Notes: a model not told the origin generated them from the sequence alone. Shown: positions 1 to 17,383, counted from the first letter of the stretch. The stretch: DNA of 64,000 nucleotides from Intestinibaculum porci (GCF_003925875.1 NZ_AP019309.1:868001-932000); one strand, 5' to 3'. A program made the numbers and translations.

Positions 1-473
1 CCAACTTCAAGGATATCTAGGTCATAGAATTTGCTTTCTAAAAGATGATCATTATTACTTTCAGCCATGAGTATTCTGAATTTTCTGATCCATTTACCAG
101 CTGTTTTAGAGCTTGTATTGATGAGATTTCCCATTTCAACGGCACTAATCCCTTTATTCTGAACAAAGAATAGGTAAATGGCTAGAATCAGCTGCCAGAG
201 TGTCAGGTTGCTATTATCAAAAATAGTGCCTGACAACAATGAAAACTGATGACCGCAATCCTTGCACTCAAGGATGTAATTGTTCTTAATACCTGTTGTT
301 CTTTTGATCAAATAATACTCATGGCAATGGCAAAAATCACATTCAAATCCCTCAGGCCATTTGATGTTAAGGAAGAACTTAATCTGAGCATCTGTTGAAC
401 CATATTTTTCTTCCAGCTCAACCAATGAGAGCTTTCTAGGTTTTTCCTTATTCCAAGTACGCTTTTTTGACAT
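1..473 (-). CDS. IS1595-family transposase, 5' part (cut by window edge)
   Basis: Reading leftward from 473, the frame is open to base 1 and encodes 157 residues beginning MSKKRTWNKEKPRK. Residues about 45-75 hold two cysteine pairs (CDFC and CKDC, about 25 residues apart), the N-terminal zinc ribbon of IS1595/ISXO2-type transposases. A helical, probably helix-turn-helix segment follows (ISAVEMGNLINTSSKTAGKWI). The catalytic DDE/DDN domain would lie beyond the window, so activity cannot be judged. An in-frame ATG at 479 is only 2 bases from the AAGAGG ribosome site; the ATG at 473 is 8 bases away and is preferred. No terminal inverted repeat could be identified upstream. Confidence 0.75.
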   Translation of the reverse strand, partial: MSKKRTWNKEKPRKLSLVELEEKYGSTDAQIKFFLNIKWPEGFECDFCHCHEYYLIKRTTGIKNNYILECKDCGHQFSLLSGTIFDNSNLTLWQLILAIYLFFVQNKGISAVEMGNLINTSSKTAGKWIRKFRILMAESNNDHLLESKFYDLDILEV

Positions 474-770
474 ATCCATAACCTCTTTTCTACATTACAT
501 CTATATTATTGCATAACTACAAAATCATGCTTTGAATATAGGCTGATAAAAGGGATTATTTAGGATTTAAAATTAAAAAGTTAAACTTTCCCTGAGAGAA
601 GTTCTCTTTCATATTTAATTATGTTGAAAAATATCATATCTCTATTTATCCAAAGTAGCTCTTTTTACTAGAACAAGTCACAAAAGCACATATCTGATTG
701 GATAGTCGTAAAAGTTTTAAAAAGAAATTATTTTAATCAAATGATCGCTTTGCAAAGCATATTTTAAAAG
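474..770. other. AT-rich intergenic region, no gene seen
   Basis: This stretch separates the transposase start from the rRNA operon. It is AT-rich, has no open frame with a ribosome site, no tRNA and no convincing hairpin terminator. Only from about 771 onward does it match the region upstream of the second rRNA operon, so 474-770 is unique to the first copy and probably contains the left end of the insertion sequence. Confidence 0.4.
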
Positions 771-872
771 AGGATAAAAATGACCTGACATGTAAAAATG
801 AGCGATTATGCGCAATAAAATGCCTGTATACCACATTTTTTAACGAAACATTCAAAAAATCTAAAAAAACAC

Positions 873-901
873 TTTACAAGCAGGAAGGAAAATGGTATAT
901 T
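873..901 (+). promoter_or_regulatory. rRNA operon promoter, copy 1
   Basis: TTTACA (873-878) and TATATT (896-901) are separated by exactly 17 bases and lie about 150 bases before the 16S gene. The same pair occurs at the same distance before the second operon. This is a good sigma-A type promoter; the start of transcription should fall near 908. Confidence 0.8.
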
Positions 902-931
902 TAGTTAGCACTCCGGTAAGGAGCGCATGCA

Positions 932-946
932 GAACATTGAAAACTG
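932..946 (+). promoter_or_regulatory. boxA-like antitermination site in rRNA leader, copy 1
   Basis: GAACATTGAAAACTG resembles the boxA element found in Gram-positive rRNA leaders. A related CCTTGAAAACC occurs at 2631 in the 16S-23S spacer, where a second boxA is expected. Small hairpins surround it (CTCC/GGAG at 911-923, CGGTG/CACCG near 977-993). The role in NusB/NusE-dependent antitermination is inferred from the position and likeness only. Confidence 0.5.
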
Positions 947-1048
947 AAAAGAAACACGTCAAAGAACTCATTTTTGAGCGGTGAACAAAACACCGAAAAC
1001 AAATAGTCAGAAGTAATTTAAAGAGCTTATTCAAAGCTCCATTCATAA

Positions 1049-2575
<1,527 letters not shown>

Positions 2576-2838
2576 TAGGGAGAAATGCGTGTTTCTTTTC
2601 GGTTTTCTCTGCTTTGCAGAGAAGGAAGACCCTTGAAAACCGCATACAATCAAAAGCAAAGAGAAGACTTATTAATTCAAATTAGTAAGACTTCCTGCAA
2701 ACACTATATAAGGATAAGATCAGAGAAACATCAAAGGTCTAGAATCTGGTATAGTGGGCAAAAGCTAAGATAAACAAGAGAAACAGTTAGATCAAGAATA
2801 ACAGTCAGTAAACTCAAGCTTATTCATATCAACTTTCA
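2576..2838 (+). other. 16S-23S internal transcribed spacer without tRNA genes
   Basis: About 263 bases. It has a perfect hairpin (TTCTCTGC/GCAGAGAA, 2605-2623), a boxA-like CCTTGAAAACC at 2631, and a stem of about ten base pairs at 2668-2689 whose loop is the only part of the spacer that differs from the second operon. No tRNA-Ile or tRNA-Ala cloverleaf can be folded from it. Confidence 0.75.
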
Positions 2839-5723
<2,885 letters not shown>

Positions 5724-5762
5724 AGAGAAGAGATTGTGTGCGGTTTTCAGGGGAGATCCTGA

Positions 5763-5874
5763 GATCCGGTAGCGATGGCGTGATGGAGACACCCGTACCC
5801 ATGCCGAACACGGAAGTTAAGCATCACAGCGTCGACGATAGTCAGAAATGGCGACAATAGAACGCTGCCGGTCG
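5763..5874 (+). rRNA. rrf: 5S ribosomal RNA, copy 1
   Basis: The terminal helix is visible: CCGGTAGCG near 5766 pairs with CGCTGCCGG ending at 5871. The conserved CCGAACACGGAAGTTAAGC lies in the middle. It follows the 23S gene by about 40 bases and is followed directly by the operon terminator. Confidence 0.92.
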
Positions 5875-5877
5875 ATA

Positions 5878-5904
5878 GCACCTCAGATGAGGTGCTTTTG
5901 TTTT
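5878..5904 (+). terminator. rRNA operon terminator 1, copy 1
   Basis: Perfect 7-bp stem GCACCTC/GAGGTGC with an AGAT loop, followed by TTTTGTTTT. The same structure ends the second operon. Confidence 0.9.
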
Positions 5905-5931
5905 GCGTGAGATTTATGTCTCACGCTTTTT
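5905..5931 (+). terminator. Second tandem terminator after rRNA copy 1
   Basis: Perfect 8-bp stem GCGTGAGA/TCTCACGC with a TTTATG loop and a five-T tail, directly after the first terminator. It lies outside the repeated unit, so only the first rRNA operon has the double stop. Confidence 0.85.
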
Positions 5932-6017
5932 ATATTGTGTTCATAATTATTGAGTAAGATATTTTTAATCCATGAGATTCACATATTGTCATGTTATGAT
6001 TTTAAAGAGGTGGTTTT

Positions 6018-6602
6018 ATGGCATCAATATATGATCCTTATTATGATGATTTAGTTAAGATTCAACAAAAGGTTCTTGATGATATAGAAGATATTAAACA
6101 GGATATTATGCAAAAGAAAGGTATGAATCCGATCGAACATTGCTTATCACGAATTAAGGATGAAGCAAGCATGAAAGAAAAATGTCTCAGAAAGCATCTG
6201 CCCATTAATAGTGATTCTGCTTTACATAAGATTCAGGATGCCATTGGTGTGCGCATTGTCTGTGCTTTCCTTGATGACGTTTATGATATTAGAGATGCTT
6301 TACTGCATGAAAAGCATTACGATATTATTCGCGAAAAAGACTATATCAAAAATGTCAAACCATCAGGCTATCGCTCTTTACATTTAATTGTCAAAGTTGA
6401 TGGTTACTTTGTGGAATTTCAGCTGAGAACTATTTCTCAGGATACTTGGGCTGCTTTAGAGCATCATATGCGCTATAAAAAGGATATTAAAGGCGACATA
6501 AAGCTTATAGAAAGTGAACTGAAACGCTGCGCGGACGAGCTTGCGGCCACAGATATCTCTATGCAGACAATTAGAAATATGATCATTGAAGAAGGTGAAT
6601 AA
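6018..6602 (+). CDS. Small alarmone synthetase (RelA/SpoT nucleotidyltransferase domain)
   Basis: This 194-residue protein is a stand-alone (p)ppGpp synthetase of the YjbM/YwaC (RelQ/RelP) type. It makes ppGpp or pppGpp by moving pyrophosphate from ATP to GDP or GTP. Synthetase signatures are present in order: DAIGVRIVC near residue 74, KNVKPSGYRSLHLIVKV near 116 and VEFQLRT..DTWAALEH near 132-150. There is no HD hydrolase, TGS or ACT domain, so it should only synthesise. The start at 6018 has AGAGGTGG about 7 bases before it. It sits between two rRNA operons and one base ahead of a response regulator gene, so it is probably co-transcribed with that two-component system. Confidence 0.88.
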   Translation: MASIYDPYYDDLVKIQQKVLDDIEDIKQDIMQKKGMNPIEHCLSRIKDEASMKEKCLRKHLPINSDSALHKIQDAIGVRIVCAFLDDVYDIRDALLHEKHYDIIREKDYIKNVKPSGYRSLHLIVKVDGYFVEFQLRTISQDTWAALEHHMRYKKDIKGDIKLIESELKRCADELAATDISMQTIRNMIIEEGE

Positions 6603-6603
6603 T

Positions 6604-7281
6604 ATGAGATTACTCTTAGCAGAGGATACACAAGATTTAAATAAAGCGATTGCGACGGTATTAAGACATTATAACTATGAAGTGGACTGTGCCTTTGATG
6701 GTGAAGAAGCTTTAACATATTTAAACCGCCAGCATTATGAGGCGGTGATCTTAGATATCATGATGCCGAAAAAAGATGGTATTGCAGTTTTGCAGGATAT
6801 GCGATCTAACGATGATATGACACCAGTGTTATTATTAACCGCAAAAGCAGAAGTGGATGATCGTGTCACTGGCTTAGATGCGGGGGCCGACGATTATTTG
6901 GTTAAACCTTTTGCAATGAAAGAGCTGCTTGCGCGCATTCGCTCACTTACCAGACGTAATGATGATTATGATCGTCGTGATGTCAGTGTTGGCAATGTCA
7001 CTTTAAATGTGGAGAATGAAGAATTATCATCGCTTAATTCCATTCGTTTATCACACAAGGAATGTGAGCTCTTTAAAGAACTAGCGCTTCATAAGAATCC
7101 TTTAGATACCAAGTATCTGTTTGAAAAGATCTGGAAGGGCGAAGAGGTGAGTGAAGATACCATTTGGCTTTATATCTCTTATTTGAAAGGAAAACTGCAG
7201 TCGATCAATGCGAATATTACCATTGCGGGAGAGCGTGGCGGCAGTTTTCAGCTTGTGAACAATGAGCAAGAATGCGATTAA
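6604..7281 (+). CDS. OmpR-family response regulator
   Basis: 225 residues with an N-terminal receiver domain (acidic pair ED near residue 7, phospho-acceptor Asp in ILDIMMP near residue 51, conserved Lys in VKPF near 101) and a C-terminal winged-helix DNA-binding domain. The ATG at 6604 directly follows the stop of the alarmone synthetase and has AAGGTG 8 bases upstream; an upstream in-frame start at 6586 would overlap that gene and is not preferred. The last 20 bases overlap the histidine kinase gene, the normal layout of a partner pair. The target genes are unknown. Confidence 0.92.
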   Translation: MRLLLAEDTQDLNKAIATVLRHYNYEVDCAFDGEEALTYLNRQHYEAVILDIMMPKKDGIAVLQDMRSNDDMTPVLLLTAKAEVDDRVTGLDAGADDYLVKPFAMKELLARIRSLTRRNDDYDRRDVSVGNVTLNVENEELSSLNSIRLSHKECELFKELALHKNPLDTKYLFEKIWKGEEVSEDTIWLYISYLKGKLQSINANITIAGERGGSFQLVNNEQECD

Positions 7282-8500
7282 TAAATTACGCCTGAAATTT
7301 ATTGGTATCTTCATGGGCGTCCTTATTGCGATCATTGGTTTATTCTCTGTATCTATTCATATTATTAACCAGTATAATCGCAATCGCGTGATCAATGCGG
7401 CTTTAAGCTATATCGTAGATCAGAACGGAGAAATCAATAAAAACCCGAAAGCTGGTTCTTTTGATGATTTCTCAACGGAATTCCATTATTCAGCCCGCTA
7501 CTTCTCTGTCACTTACAATAAAGATGGCTCGATTGCTCGTTCCACCACCAGCCATATTGCGGCCGTTTCTCGCAGCCAGGCTTATAATCTTGCCAGAAAA
7601 GCTTTACGCAGCGGTGATGAGACAGGGCACGATGGCGTTTATTATTATAAAGTTGCAAAAGTCGGCAAAAATCAGACTTTGGTTGTTTTTCTTGATTGTA
7701 CGACGCAAATTGAATCAAGCAAAAACCTTACAATAACTATTATTATGGTCACTTTACCAGGTATTTTATTGGTCTTTGTTTGCGCTCTCGCTATTTCGAA
7801 GCGAGCGGTTCGACCAGAAATCGAAAATGCGGAAAGACAGAATCTATTCATTACGAATGCTTCCCATGAATTGAAAACACCGTTAGCGGTTATTCGCGCG
7901 AACATGGAAGTCGAAGAGATGATTAACGGTGAAGATGAGTGGACGAAATCGACGATGAATCAGGTGGAGCGCATGAATGGTCTCATCCAGAATTTAGTGA
8001 TGATCGCCAAAGCGCAGGAACAGGAAAATCGGGAAGGAGACGCAATAATTAATGTCTCGACATTAATTAATGAGTCCATCGATCCTTTTATGTCCCTTGT
8101 GCAAAGTGAAAACAAACAAATCATCAGGACAATTCAAAGTGATGTGATGATGAAAGGTGATGCCTCAAAAGTGCGGCAGCTTTGTTCCTTGTTAGTTGAT
8201 AATGCCGTAAAGTATTGTGATGATCAGGGCACGATCACGGTTGCCTTAAGTGCGTTAAAGAAAGATAAAGTGATTCGATTGGACGTTTCAAATACCTATG
8301 CAGATGGCAAGAATGTCGATTACACCAAATTCTTTGACCGCTTCTATCGCGCTGATCAATCGCATAACATTGATCGTGGCGGTTATGGTATTGGTTTATC
8401 GATTGCAGAAAGTATTGTTCGTCTTTATGGCGGCAGTATTCATGCCTCATGGAAAGAAGGCATCATTACCTTTACCTGCATGATGAAGAGTAAGATTTAA
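7262..8500 (+). CDS. Membrane sensor histidine kinase
   Basis: 412 residues. A transmembrane segment near 14-35, an extracytoplasmic loop to about 158 and a second transmembrane segment (about 159-180) give a classic sensor topology. The DHp domain has the phospho-acceptor His in NASHELKTPL near 198, and the ATP-binding domain has the N box (LLVDNAVKYC), the F box (FFDRFYRAD) and the G2 box (GGYGIGLSIA). It is the partner of the preceding regulator; the genes overlap by 20 bases. The extracytoplasmic domain shows no ligand motif I recognise. Confidence 0.92.
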   Translation: MSKNAINKLRLKFIGIFMGVLIAIIGLFSVSIHIINQYNRNRVINAALSYIVDQNGEINKNPKAGSFDDFSTEFHYSARYFSVTYNKDGSIARSTTSHIAAVSRSQAYNLARKALRSGDETGHDGVYYYKVAKVGKNQTLVVFLDCTTQIESSKNLTITIIMVTLPGILLVFVCALAISKRAVRPEIENAERQNLFITNASHELKTPLAVIRANMEVEEMINGEDEWTKSTMNQVERMNGLIQNLVMIAKAQEQENREGDAIINVSTLINESIDPFMSLVQSENKQIIRTIQSDVMMKGDASKVRQLCSLLVDNAVKYCDDQGTITVALSALKKDKVIRLDVSNTYADGKNVDYTKFFDRFYRADQSHNIDRGGYGIGLSIAESIVRLYGGSIHASWKEGIITFTCMMKSKI

Positions 8501-8515
8501 GGCTTACTCTTTTTT
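8486..8515 (+). terminator. Terminator after the two-component operon
   Basis: Stem AAGAGTAAG/CTTACTCTT with an 8-base loop and a T run. The kinase stop codon lies in the loop, so the operon ends cleanly before the second rRNA promoter. Confidence 0.85.
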
Positions 8516-8662
8516 ACTATATTGTCGACGTATTTAAGCGCCATTGTGACGTTTTATAAAAGGATAAAAATGACCTGACATGTAAAAATGAGCGATTATG
8601 CGCAATAAAATGCCTGTATACCGTATTTTTTAACGAAAGATTCAAAAAATCTCAAAAAACAC

Positions 8663-8691
8663 TTTACAAGCAGGAAGGAAAATGGTATATT
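8663..8691 (+). promoter_or_regulatory. rRNA operon promoter, copy 2
   Basis: TTTACA (8663-8668), a 17-base spacer and TATATT (8686-8691), identical to copy 1. The A/T tract upstream differs from copy 1 at a handful of bases, which could give the two operons slightly different strength. Confidence 0.8.
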
Positions 8692-8721
8692 TAGTTAGCA
8701 CTCCGGTAAGGAGCGCATGCA

Positions 8722-8736
8722 GAACATTGAAAACTG
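8722..8736 (+). promoter_or_regulatory. boxA-like antitermination site, copy 2
   Basis: Identical to the element at 932-946 and in the same place in the rRNA leader. Confidence 0.5.
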
Positions 8737-8838
8737 AAAAGAAACACGTCAAAGAACTCATTTTTGAGCGGTGAACAAAACACCGAAAACAAATAGTCAG
8801 AAGTAATTTAAAGAGCTTATTCAAAGCTCCATTCATAA

Positions 8839-10365
<1,527 letters not shown>

Positions 10366-10628
10366 TAGGGAGAAATGCGTGTTTCTTTTCGGTTTTCTCT
10401 GCTTTGCAGAGAAGGAAGACCCTTGAAAACCGCATACAATCAAAAGCAAAGAGAAGACTTATTAATTAAGATTAGTAAGACTTCCTGCAAACACTATATA
10501 AGGATAAGATCAGAGAAACATCAAAGGTCTAGAATCTGGTATAGTGGGCAAAAGCTAAGATAAACAAGAGAAACAGTTAGATCAAGAATAACAGTCAGTA
10601 AACTCAAGCTTATTCATATCAACTTTCA
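10366..10628 (+). other. 16S-23S spacer, copy 2, without tRNA
   Basis: Same as copy 1 apart from two base changes (A10468, G10470) in the loop of the AT-rich hairpin. No tRNA gene. Confidence 0.75.
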
Positions 10629-13513
<2,885 letters not shown>

Positions 13514-13552
13514 AGAGAAGAGATTGTGTGCGGTTTTCAGGGGAGATCCTGA

Positions 13553-13664
13553 GATCCGGTAGCGATGGCGTGATGGAGACACCCGTACCCATGCCGAACA
13601 CGGAAGTTAAGCATCACAGCGTCGACGATAGTCAGAAATGGCGACAATAGAACGCTGCCGGTCG
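13553..13664 (+). rRNA. rrf: 5S ribosomal RNA, copy 2
   Basis: Identical to copy 1, with the same CCGGTAGCG/CGCTGCCGG terminal helix. Confidence 0.92.
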
Positions 13665-13667
13665 ATA

Positions 13668-13694
13668 GCACCTCAGATGAGGTGCTTTTGTTTT
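13668..13694 (+). terminator. rRNA operon terminator, copy 2
   Basis: The same GCACCTC/GAGGTGC stem and TTTTGTTTT tail as copy 1. The second hairpin that backs up copy 1 is absent here. Confidence 0.9.
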
Positions 13695-13723
13695 GCATCT
13701 ATGTAAGTAAATATAAGTATATA

Positions 13724-13752
13724 TTGATTAAACACTTAAAAAAGCTTATAAT
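13724..13752 (+). promoter_or_regulatory. Promoter of the DeoR-phosphatase operon
   Basis: TTGATT (13724-13729), a 17-base spacer and TATAAT (13747-13752), ending about 18 bases before the start codon. The short leader leaves the promoter itself as the most likely operator region for autoregulation. Confidence 0.7.
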
Positions 13753-13770
13753 AAAGGCGGAAGTGATGAT

Positions 13771-14529
13771 ATGGATCAAAATCAGAGAATTCATAAAATA
13801 AAAGAACTATTAGATGAGAAAGAAGTACTCAAATACCAGGATATTATGAAAATCTTTGGTATTTCCCGTGATACAGCACGACGAGATATTGTGAAAATGG
13901 TTGATTTAGGATTAGGACTGCGGACCCATGGCGGGATTATGATCAAATCCCAGGAACGGATGATTCTTGATTATAAGGAGCGCCAAAAAGAGCATATAAG
14001 TCTCAAAAAAGAAATTGCTCGTAAAGCTTTGAGTTATATCAGTATTCATAAAGTTATCTATTTTGATGTTTCAACGACGATTAATGCATTATGTGATCTG
14101 GTGCCTTCGCATATTATCGGTTATACCAATAGTCTAGCGAATGTGGAAAGTTTAAGCGCGCATTGTGAAACGCATATGATTGGCGGGAAATATAATCCTC
14201 GGGGACGTTTTATGTTTGGTCCTGATGCTTATAAAGCGATTGAAGGCATTACTTTTGATCTTTGTTTTTTAGGAGCTGCCTGTGTGAAAGAAGATGGGAT
14301 CTATTTTCAGGATGAAGATGATGCCTATATGAAACATTTAGTAGCTTCGCGCTCGCACTTTGTGTGTGTGCTTTATGATGACAGCAAATATTTAAAAAAG
14401 GGGACAATTAAAGCTTTAGACTTTCGTGATGTACAAATGATCACAACCAATAAGCAGCCCCCAGAAAAAATCTTTGAAGCGATGAAAGAAGCAGGCTGTC
14501 TGCTTGATTATACAGGAGGAAATGTATGA
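13771..14529 (+). CDS. DeoR-family transcriptional regulator
   Basis: 252 residues. The N-terminal winged helix-turn-helix (YQDIMKIFGISRDTARRDI near 22-42, then RTHGG) is typical of DeoR regulators; the C-terminal DeoRC sensor domain, related to sugar-phosphate isomerases, fills the rest (DVSTT near 99, a G-rich IGGKYNPRG segment). Such proteins usually repress a sugar operon and are released by a sugar phosphate. The gene overlaps the downstream phosphatase by 4 bases (ATGA), so the two are translationally coupled. The ligand cannot be deduced. Confidence 0.88.
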   Translation: MDQNQRIHKIKELLDEKEVLKYQDIMKIFGISRDTARRDIVKMVDLGLGLRTHGGIMIKSQERMILDYKERQKEHISLKKEIARKALSYISIHKVIYFDVSTTINALCDLVPSHIIGYTNSLANVESLSAHCETHMIGGKYNPRGRFMFGPDAYKAIEGITFDLCFLGAACVKEDGIYFQDEDDAYMKHLVASRSHFVCVLYDDSKYLKKGTIKALDFRDVQMITTNKQPPEKIFEAMKEAGCLLDYTGGNV

Positions 14530-15326
14530 AAACAGTAGTATTTAGTGATATTGATGGAACCTTATTACATAGTGATCATCAGATGTCGGTGGCCACGAAA
14601 GAAGCTATTTTGTCGCTGCAGGCAAAGGATATTCCCTTTGTTATTGTCAGTGCCCGCTCTCCATCAGGAATTTATCCGATCTTAAAGAAAAATGATTTTA
14701 CCTGTGCCATTATTGCTTATAGCGGTGGCTTAATTTTGAATGAAGCGCATGAAGTGATTGCTTCGCAGGGGTTTAGCGCCTCACAGGCTAAGGCTATGAT
14801 TGGCTTTATGCACCAGCAAGGCTTTGATTTAACCGCTAATATTTATAGCGGGGATGACTGGATCGTGGAAAAACGTGACGAAAGAGTTTTACGGGAGGAA
14901 CATATTGTCGAAGCGAAAGCGAGAGTGGCCTCATTTAATGAATTAAGCGATGATATGAGCGTCAATAAGATTTTGTGTATGTGTAATCCTGATTATACAA
15001 ATGACATTGAGAAGGCTTTAAAAGAGCGTTTTAAGGATGTTGTTATCAGCAAGAGTTCAGACATCCTCATTGAGATCAATGCTTTAGGTATTACCAAAGC
15101 GCATGCGGTTGAGGTGCTTTGTGATTATTACCATTGTCCAATAGATCAGGCGATTGCTTTTGGTGATAATTATAATGATCTGAGTATGCTGGAAGCTGTT
15201 GGACATCCTTATTTAATGGCGAATGCCCCACAAGCGTTATTAGAAAAGCTGCCAACACATACCTTATCTAATGATGACGATGGTCTTGTTTATGCTTTAA
15301 AACAATTACAGCTTATTGATGGTTAG
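14526..15326 (+). CDS. Cof-type HAD phosphatase
   Basis: 266 residues of the haloacid dehalogenase superfamily, type IIB cap. The nucleophile motif FSDIDGTLL is at residues 6-14, the motif II Ser/Thr in IVSAR near 39, the Lys of motif III in ITKAHAV near 195 and motif IV GDNYNDLSML near 216. These enzymes remove phosphate from sugar phosphates or flavin and pyridoxal nucleotides. The coupling to a DeoR regulator favours a sugar phosphate, but the substrate is not predictable. Confidence 0.88.
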   Translation: MKTVVFSDIDGTLLHSDHQMSVATKEAILSLQAKDIPFVIVSARSPSGIYPILKKNDFTCAIIAYSGGLILNEAHEVIASQGFSASQAKAMIGFMHQQGFDLTANIYSGDDWIVEKRDERVLREEHIVEAKARVASFNELSDDMSVNKILCMCNPDYTNDIEKALKERFKDVVISKSSDILIEINALGITKAHAVEVLCDYYHCPIDQAIAFGDNYNDLSMLEAVGHPYLMANAPQALLEKLPTHTLSNDDDGLVYALKQLQLIDG

Positions 15327-15378
15327 CATACAAGGCTAAAATTTTTATTGGCTGTTGGAAAAACTTGGTTATAAATGT

Positions 15379-15418
15379 GTAGCGCCCCCATGGCTTGCCA
15401 AGGGGAACGCTACTTTTT
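15379..15418 (+). terminator. Terminator after the DeoR-phosphatase operon
   Basis: GTAGCG pairs with CGCTAC, with a CCCC/GGGG inner stem, followed by TTTTT. Confidence 0.8.
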
Positions 15419-15663
15419 AGTAGATAAAATGATGTATAATATGACTAGATTTAAAGGGAATTCTACTACGTTTCCTGCACGAAAGTGTCCAATAGAATGA
15501 TGAACCGTCAGTTTAGCTGCTTGGGCAGACGGTAATGTCATATTTTTCCGAAAATTCCATCGATCAAAAGTTTCTTGTTAAAATCGTTTAAGACATTAAT
15601 AATGTTAATGGCAGGAATCACATGGATATGATCTCATACGCTTTATAAATATAAATATCTATT
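15419..15663 (-). other. Intergenic region with possible decayed coding sequence
   Basis: No gene with a convincing start was found. On the minus strand two adjacent pieces read like protein: a stretch ending at the TGA near 15540-15545 that reads IHVIPAINIINVLNDFNKKL, and a 43-residue frame (15541 down to 15410) starting MTLPSAQAAKLTVHHSIG. They are in different frames and neither has a ribosome site. They may be remains of a lost gene or insertion sequence, or chance. Confidence 0.25.
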
Positions 15664-17379
15664 CTAAGAGCGCAAAACCTTTTCAATAGAGAGTTTACTT
15701 AGGGTGTGATTCATGACAAGGATCGTAATGACATAAGTGATTAAAAGAATAAAGACACTTATGGCGGCTTGATTGTGGGCAATTAAGATGGGAATGGCTA
15801 GTGCTATGATAAACTGTAGAGCGGTACATGCACTTTTCACCTTTAACATAAAACGATGAGGGAGTCCTTCGATCGATAACTTAATGTCATCGATCAGATG
15901 TTTATGATAATACATTAATGTTAATGTGAGGGTGAGGATGAGAATAATGATGGTAAATAATGTCAGTAAACCAATCTTTAACCATTGCGTCATCTGAATA
16001 AGAGAGGCAATTTCCTTTTCATGGGTGAAGAAATTAATCACTTTGTAATGCTTTTGAATGAGACTGCGATCAGTTATAAACTGATCGTAGCTTTTTTCTT
16101 TATAGATATAAGCGACGTATGAGTGAATTGAATATTTCTTATAGAGCTTTTTCAGAAATGTGGGATCAATAGCCAAATAAGGGATATTGTTTTTAAAATA
16201 GGGACTCTTCTTTTGATCATTGAGAATACTGACTAAACCTTTATAGGTATAGTGTTGATGATCTATTTCTAAAGTGATTGATAAATCATCAAGATCAGTT
16301 CCATGTTTCATTAAAGATTGATAAAGCGTATAACTTAAGGCTATTGGTGATTCCTTTTGTGATAAGTAGCGTGCATTTCGTTTACTTAATAGCGGTACCG
16401 CCATGACTTCAAGGTCATCAAGCAAGGCTGAAGTATAATGATAGGCAATCGGTTTTACTTTTGTATTGGCTTGGTAAGTAAAAGGAGATAAGCCTTCATC
16501 AAGATGCTGATTTGTTTTGGTGACCATAAAAGCGAGATCTGATAAATGGTAATAGCTTTCCTGCATTGCAGAAAAGTGATGATCTGCCTGACGCAAAGAG
16601 AATTGCATCAAAGAAAGGCATAAGGTCAGGATGAGTGTTAAGATCAGAAAATCCTTGCGATGCAAGCGTAAATAGTAATGGAAATACAAAGGAAAGAGAT
16701 CATCGGATGTTTCTTGAAAATGACTGATCTCTTCATGAGTACATTTATGACATATGAGCTGATGATCTTTGATTTCATAAAGAGCATCACAAAGCTCATC
16801 GGCCTGCGTAGAATGAGTTGCCATAATAACGGTGAGAGGACTGCTTGCTAACATATGAAAGAGTTCTTCTTCATGTAAACCGTCAAGGGCACTGCTTGGT
16901 TCATCAAGAATAATAACATCGACATTTCTTGCAAGAGCACAGGCGATCGCTAAACGCTGACGCTGGCCGCCAGAAAGGTGCATGATAGGCTCGTCAAGAG
17001 GAATGGTTAAATGCACCTGATGAAGATAAGAGACAATCTCTTCATCATGAGGATGATGACCATTTATAGCTGCATGCATAAGAATATTGCCTTTCACATC
17101 ACTTTGCTCAAAAAGTAAGGGATCCTGCATGACATAGGCAATATGCTGATGGCGAAAAGCAGTACGCGTTTTTTCATTAGCGATGTCAATGACTTCATTG
17201 TTGTAAATATATGTGTAATCATGATCTTCGCTCATCAAAGCAAGACGATAAAGCAAAGAGGATTTCCCGCAGCCGCTGACCCCTTTAATGAGGGTAAACT
17301 GATGGTCAGGAATGATCATTTGTGATTCTTCAAGGATCGTTTTGTCTTCATAGCTAATGGCTAAATGGGCTAGTCTCAT
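15664..17379 (-). CDS. MacB-like ABC transporter, ATPase fused to permease
   Basis: 571 residues. The first ~210 are an ABC ATPase with Walker A GVSGCGKSS (residues 33-41), signature LSGGQRQRL and Walker B VIILDEPSSALD. A first membrane segment follows (about 245-265), then an extracytoplasmic domain of about 200 residues and three more membrane segments at the C-terminus. This is the MacB (type VII) layout used by peptide, lipoprotein and antibiotic efflux mechanotransducers. ATG 17379 has AAGGAAG upstream. It follows the sister gene with a 4-base gap, so the pair may form a heterodimer. The substrate is unknown. Confidence 0.8.
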   Translation of the reverse strand: MRLAHLAISYEDKTILEESQMIIPDHQFTLIKGVSGCGKSSLLYRLALMSEDHDYTYIYNNEVIDIANEKTRTAFRHQHIAYVMQDPLLFEQSDVKGNILMHAAINGHHPHDEEIVSYLHQVHLTIPLDEPIMHLSGGQRQRLAIACALARNVDVIILDEPSSALDGLHEEELFHMLASSPLTVIMATHSTQADELCDALYEIKDHQLICHKCTHEEISHFQETSDDLFPLYFHYYLRLHRKDFLILTLILTLCLSLMQFSLRQADHHFSAMQESYYHLSDLAFMVTKTNQHLDEGLSPFTYQANTKVKPIAYHYTSALLDDLEVMAVPLLSKRNARYLSQKESPIALSYTLYQSLMKHGTDLDDLSITLEIDHQHYTYKGLVSILNDQKKSPYFKNNIPYLAIDPTFLKKLYKKYSIHSYVAYIYKEKSYDQFITDRSLIQKHYKVINFFTHEKEIASLIQMTQWLKIGLLTLFTIIILILTLTLTLMYYHKHLIDDIKLSIEGLPHRFMLKVKSACTALQFIIALAIPILIAHNQAAISVFILLITYVITILVMNHTLSKLSIEKVLRS

Positions 17380-17383
17380 AGGC

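Noticed and set aside
2576-2838. Possible tRNA-Ile or tRNA-Ala in the 16S-23S spacer
   Set aside because: No cloverleaf, no TTCRANNC T-loop and no anticodon stem could be found.
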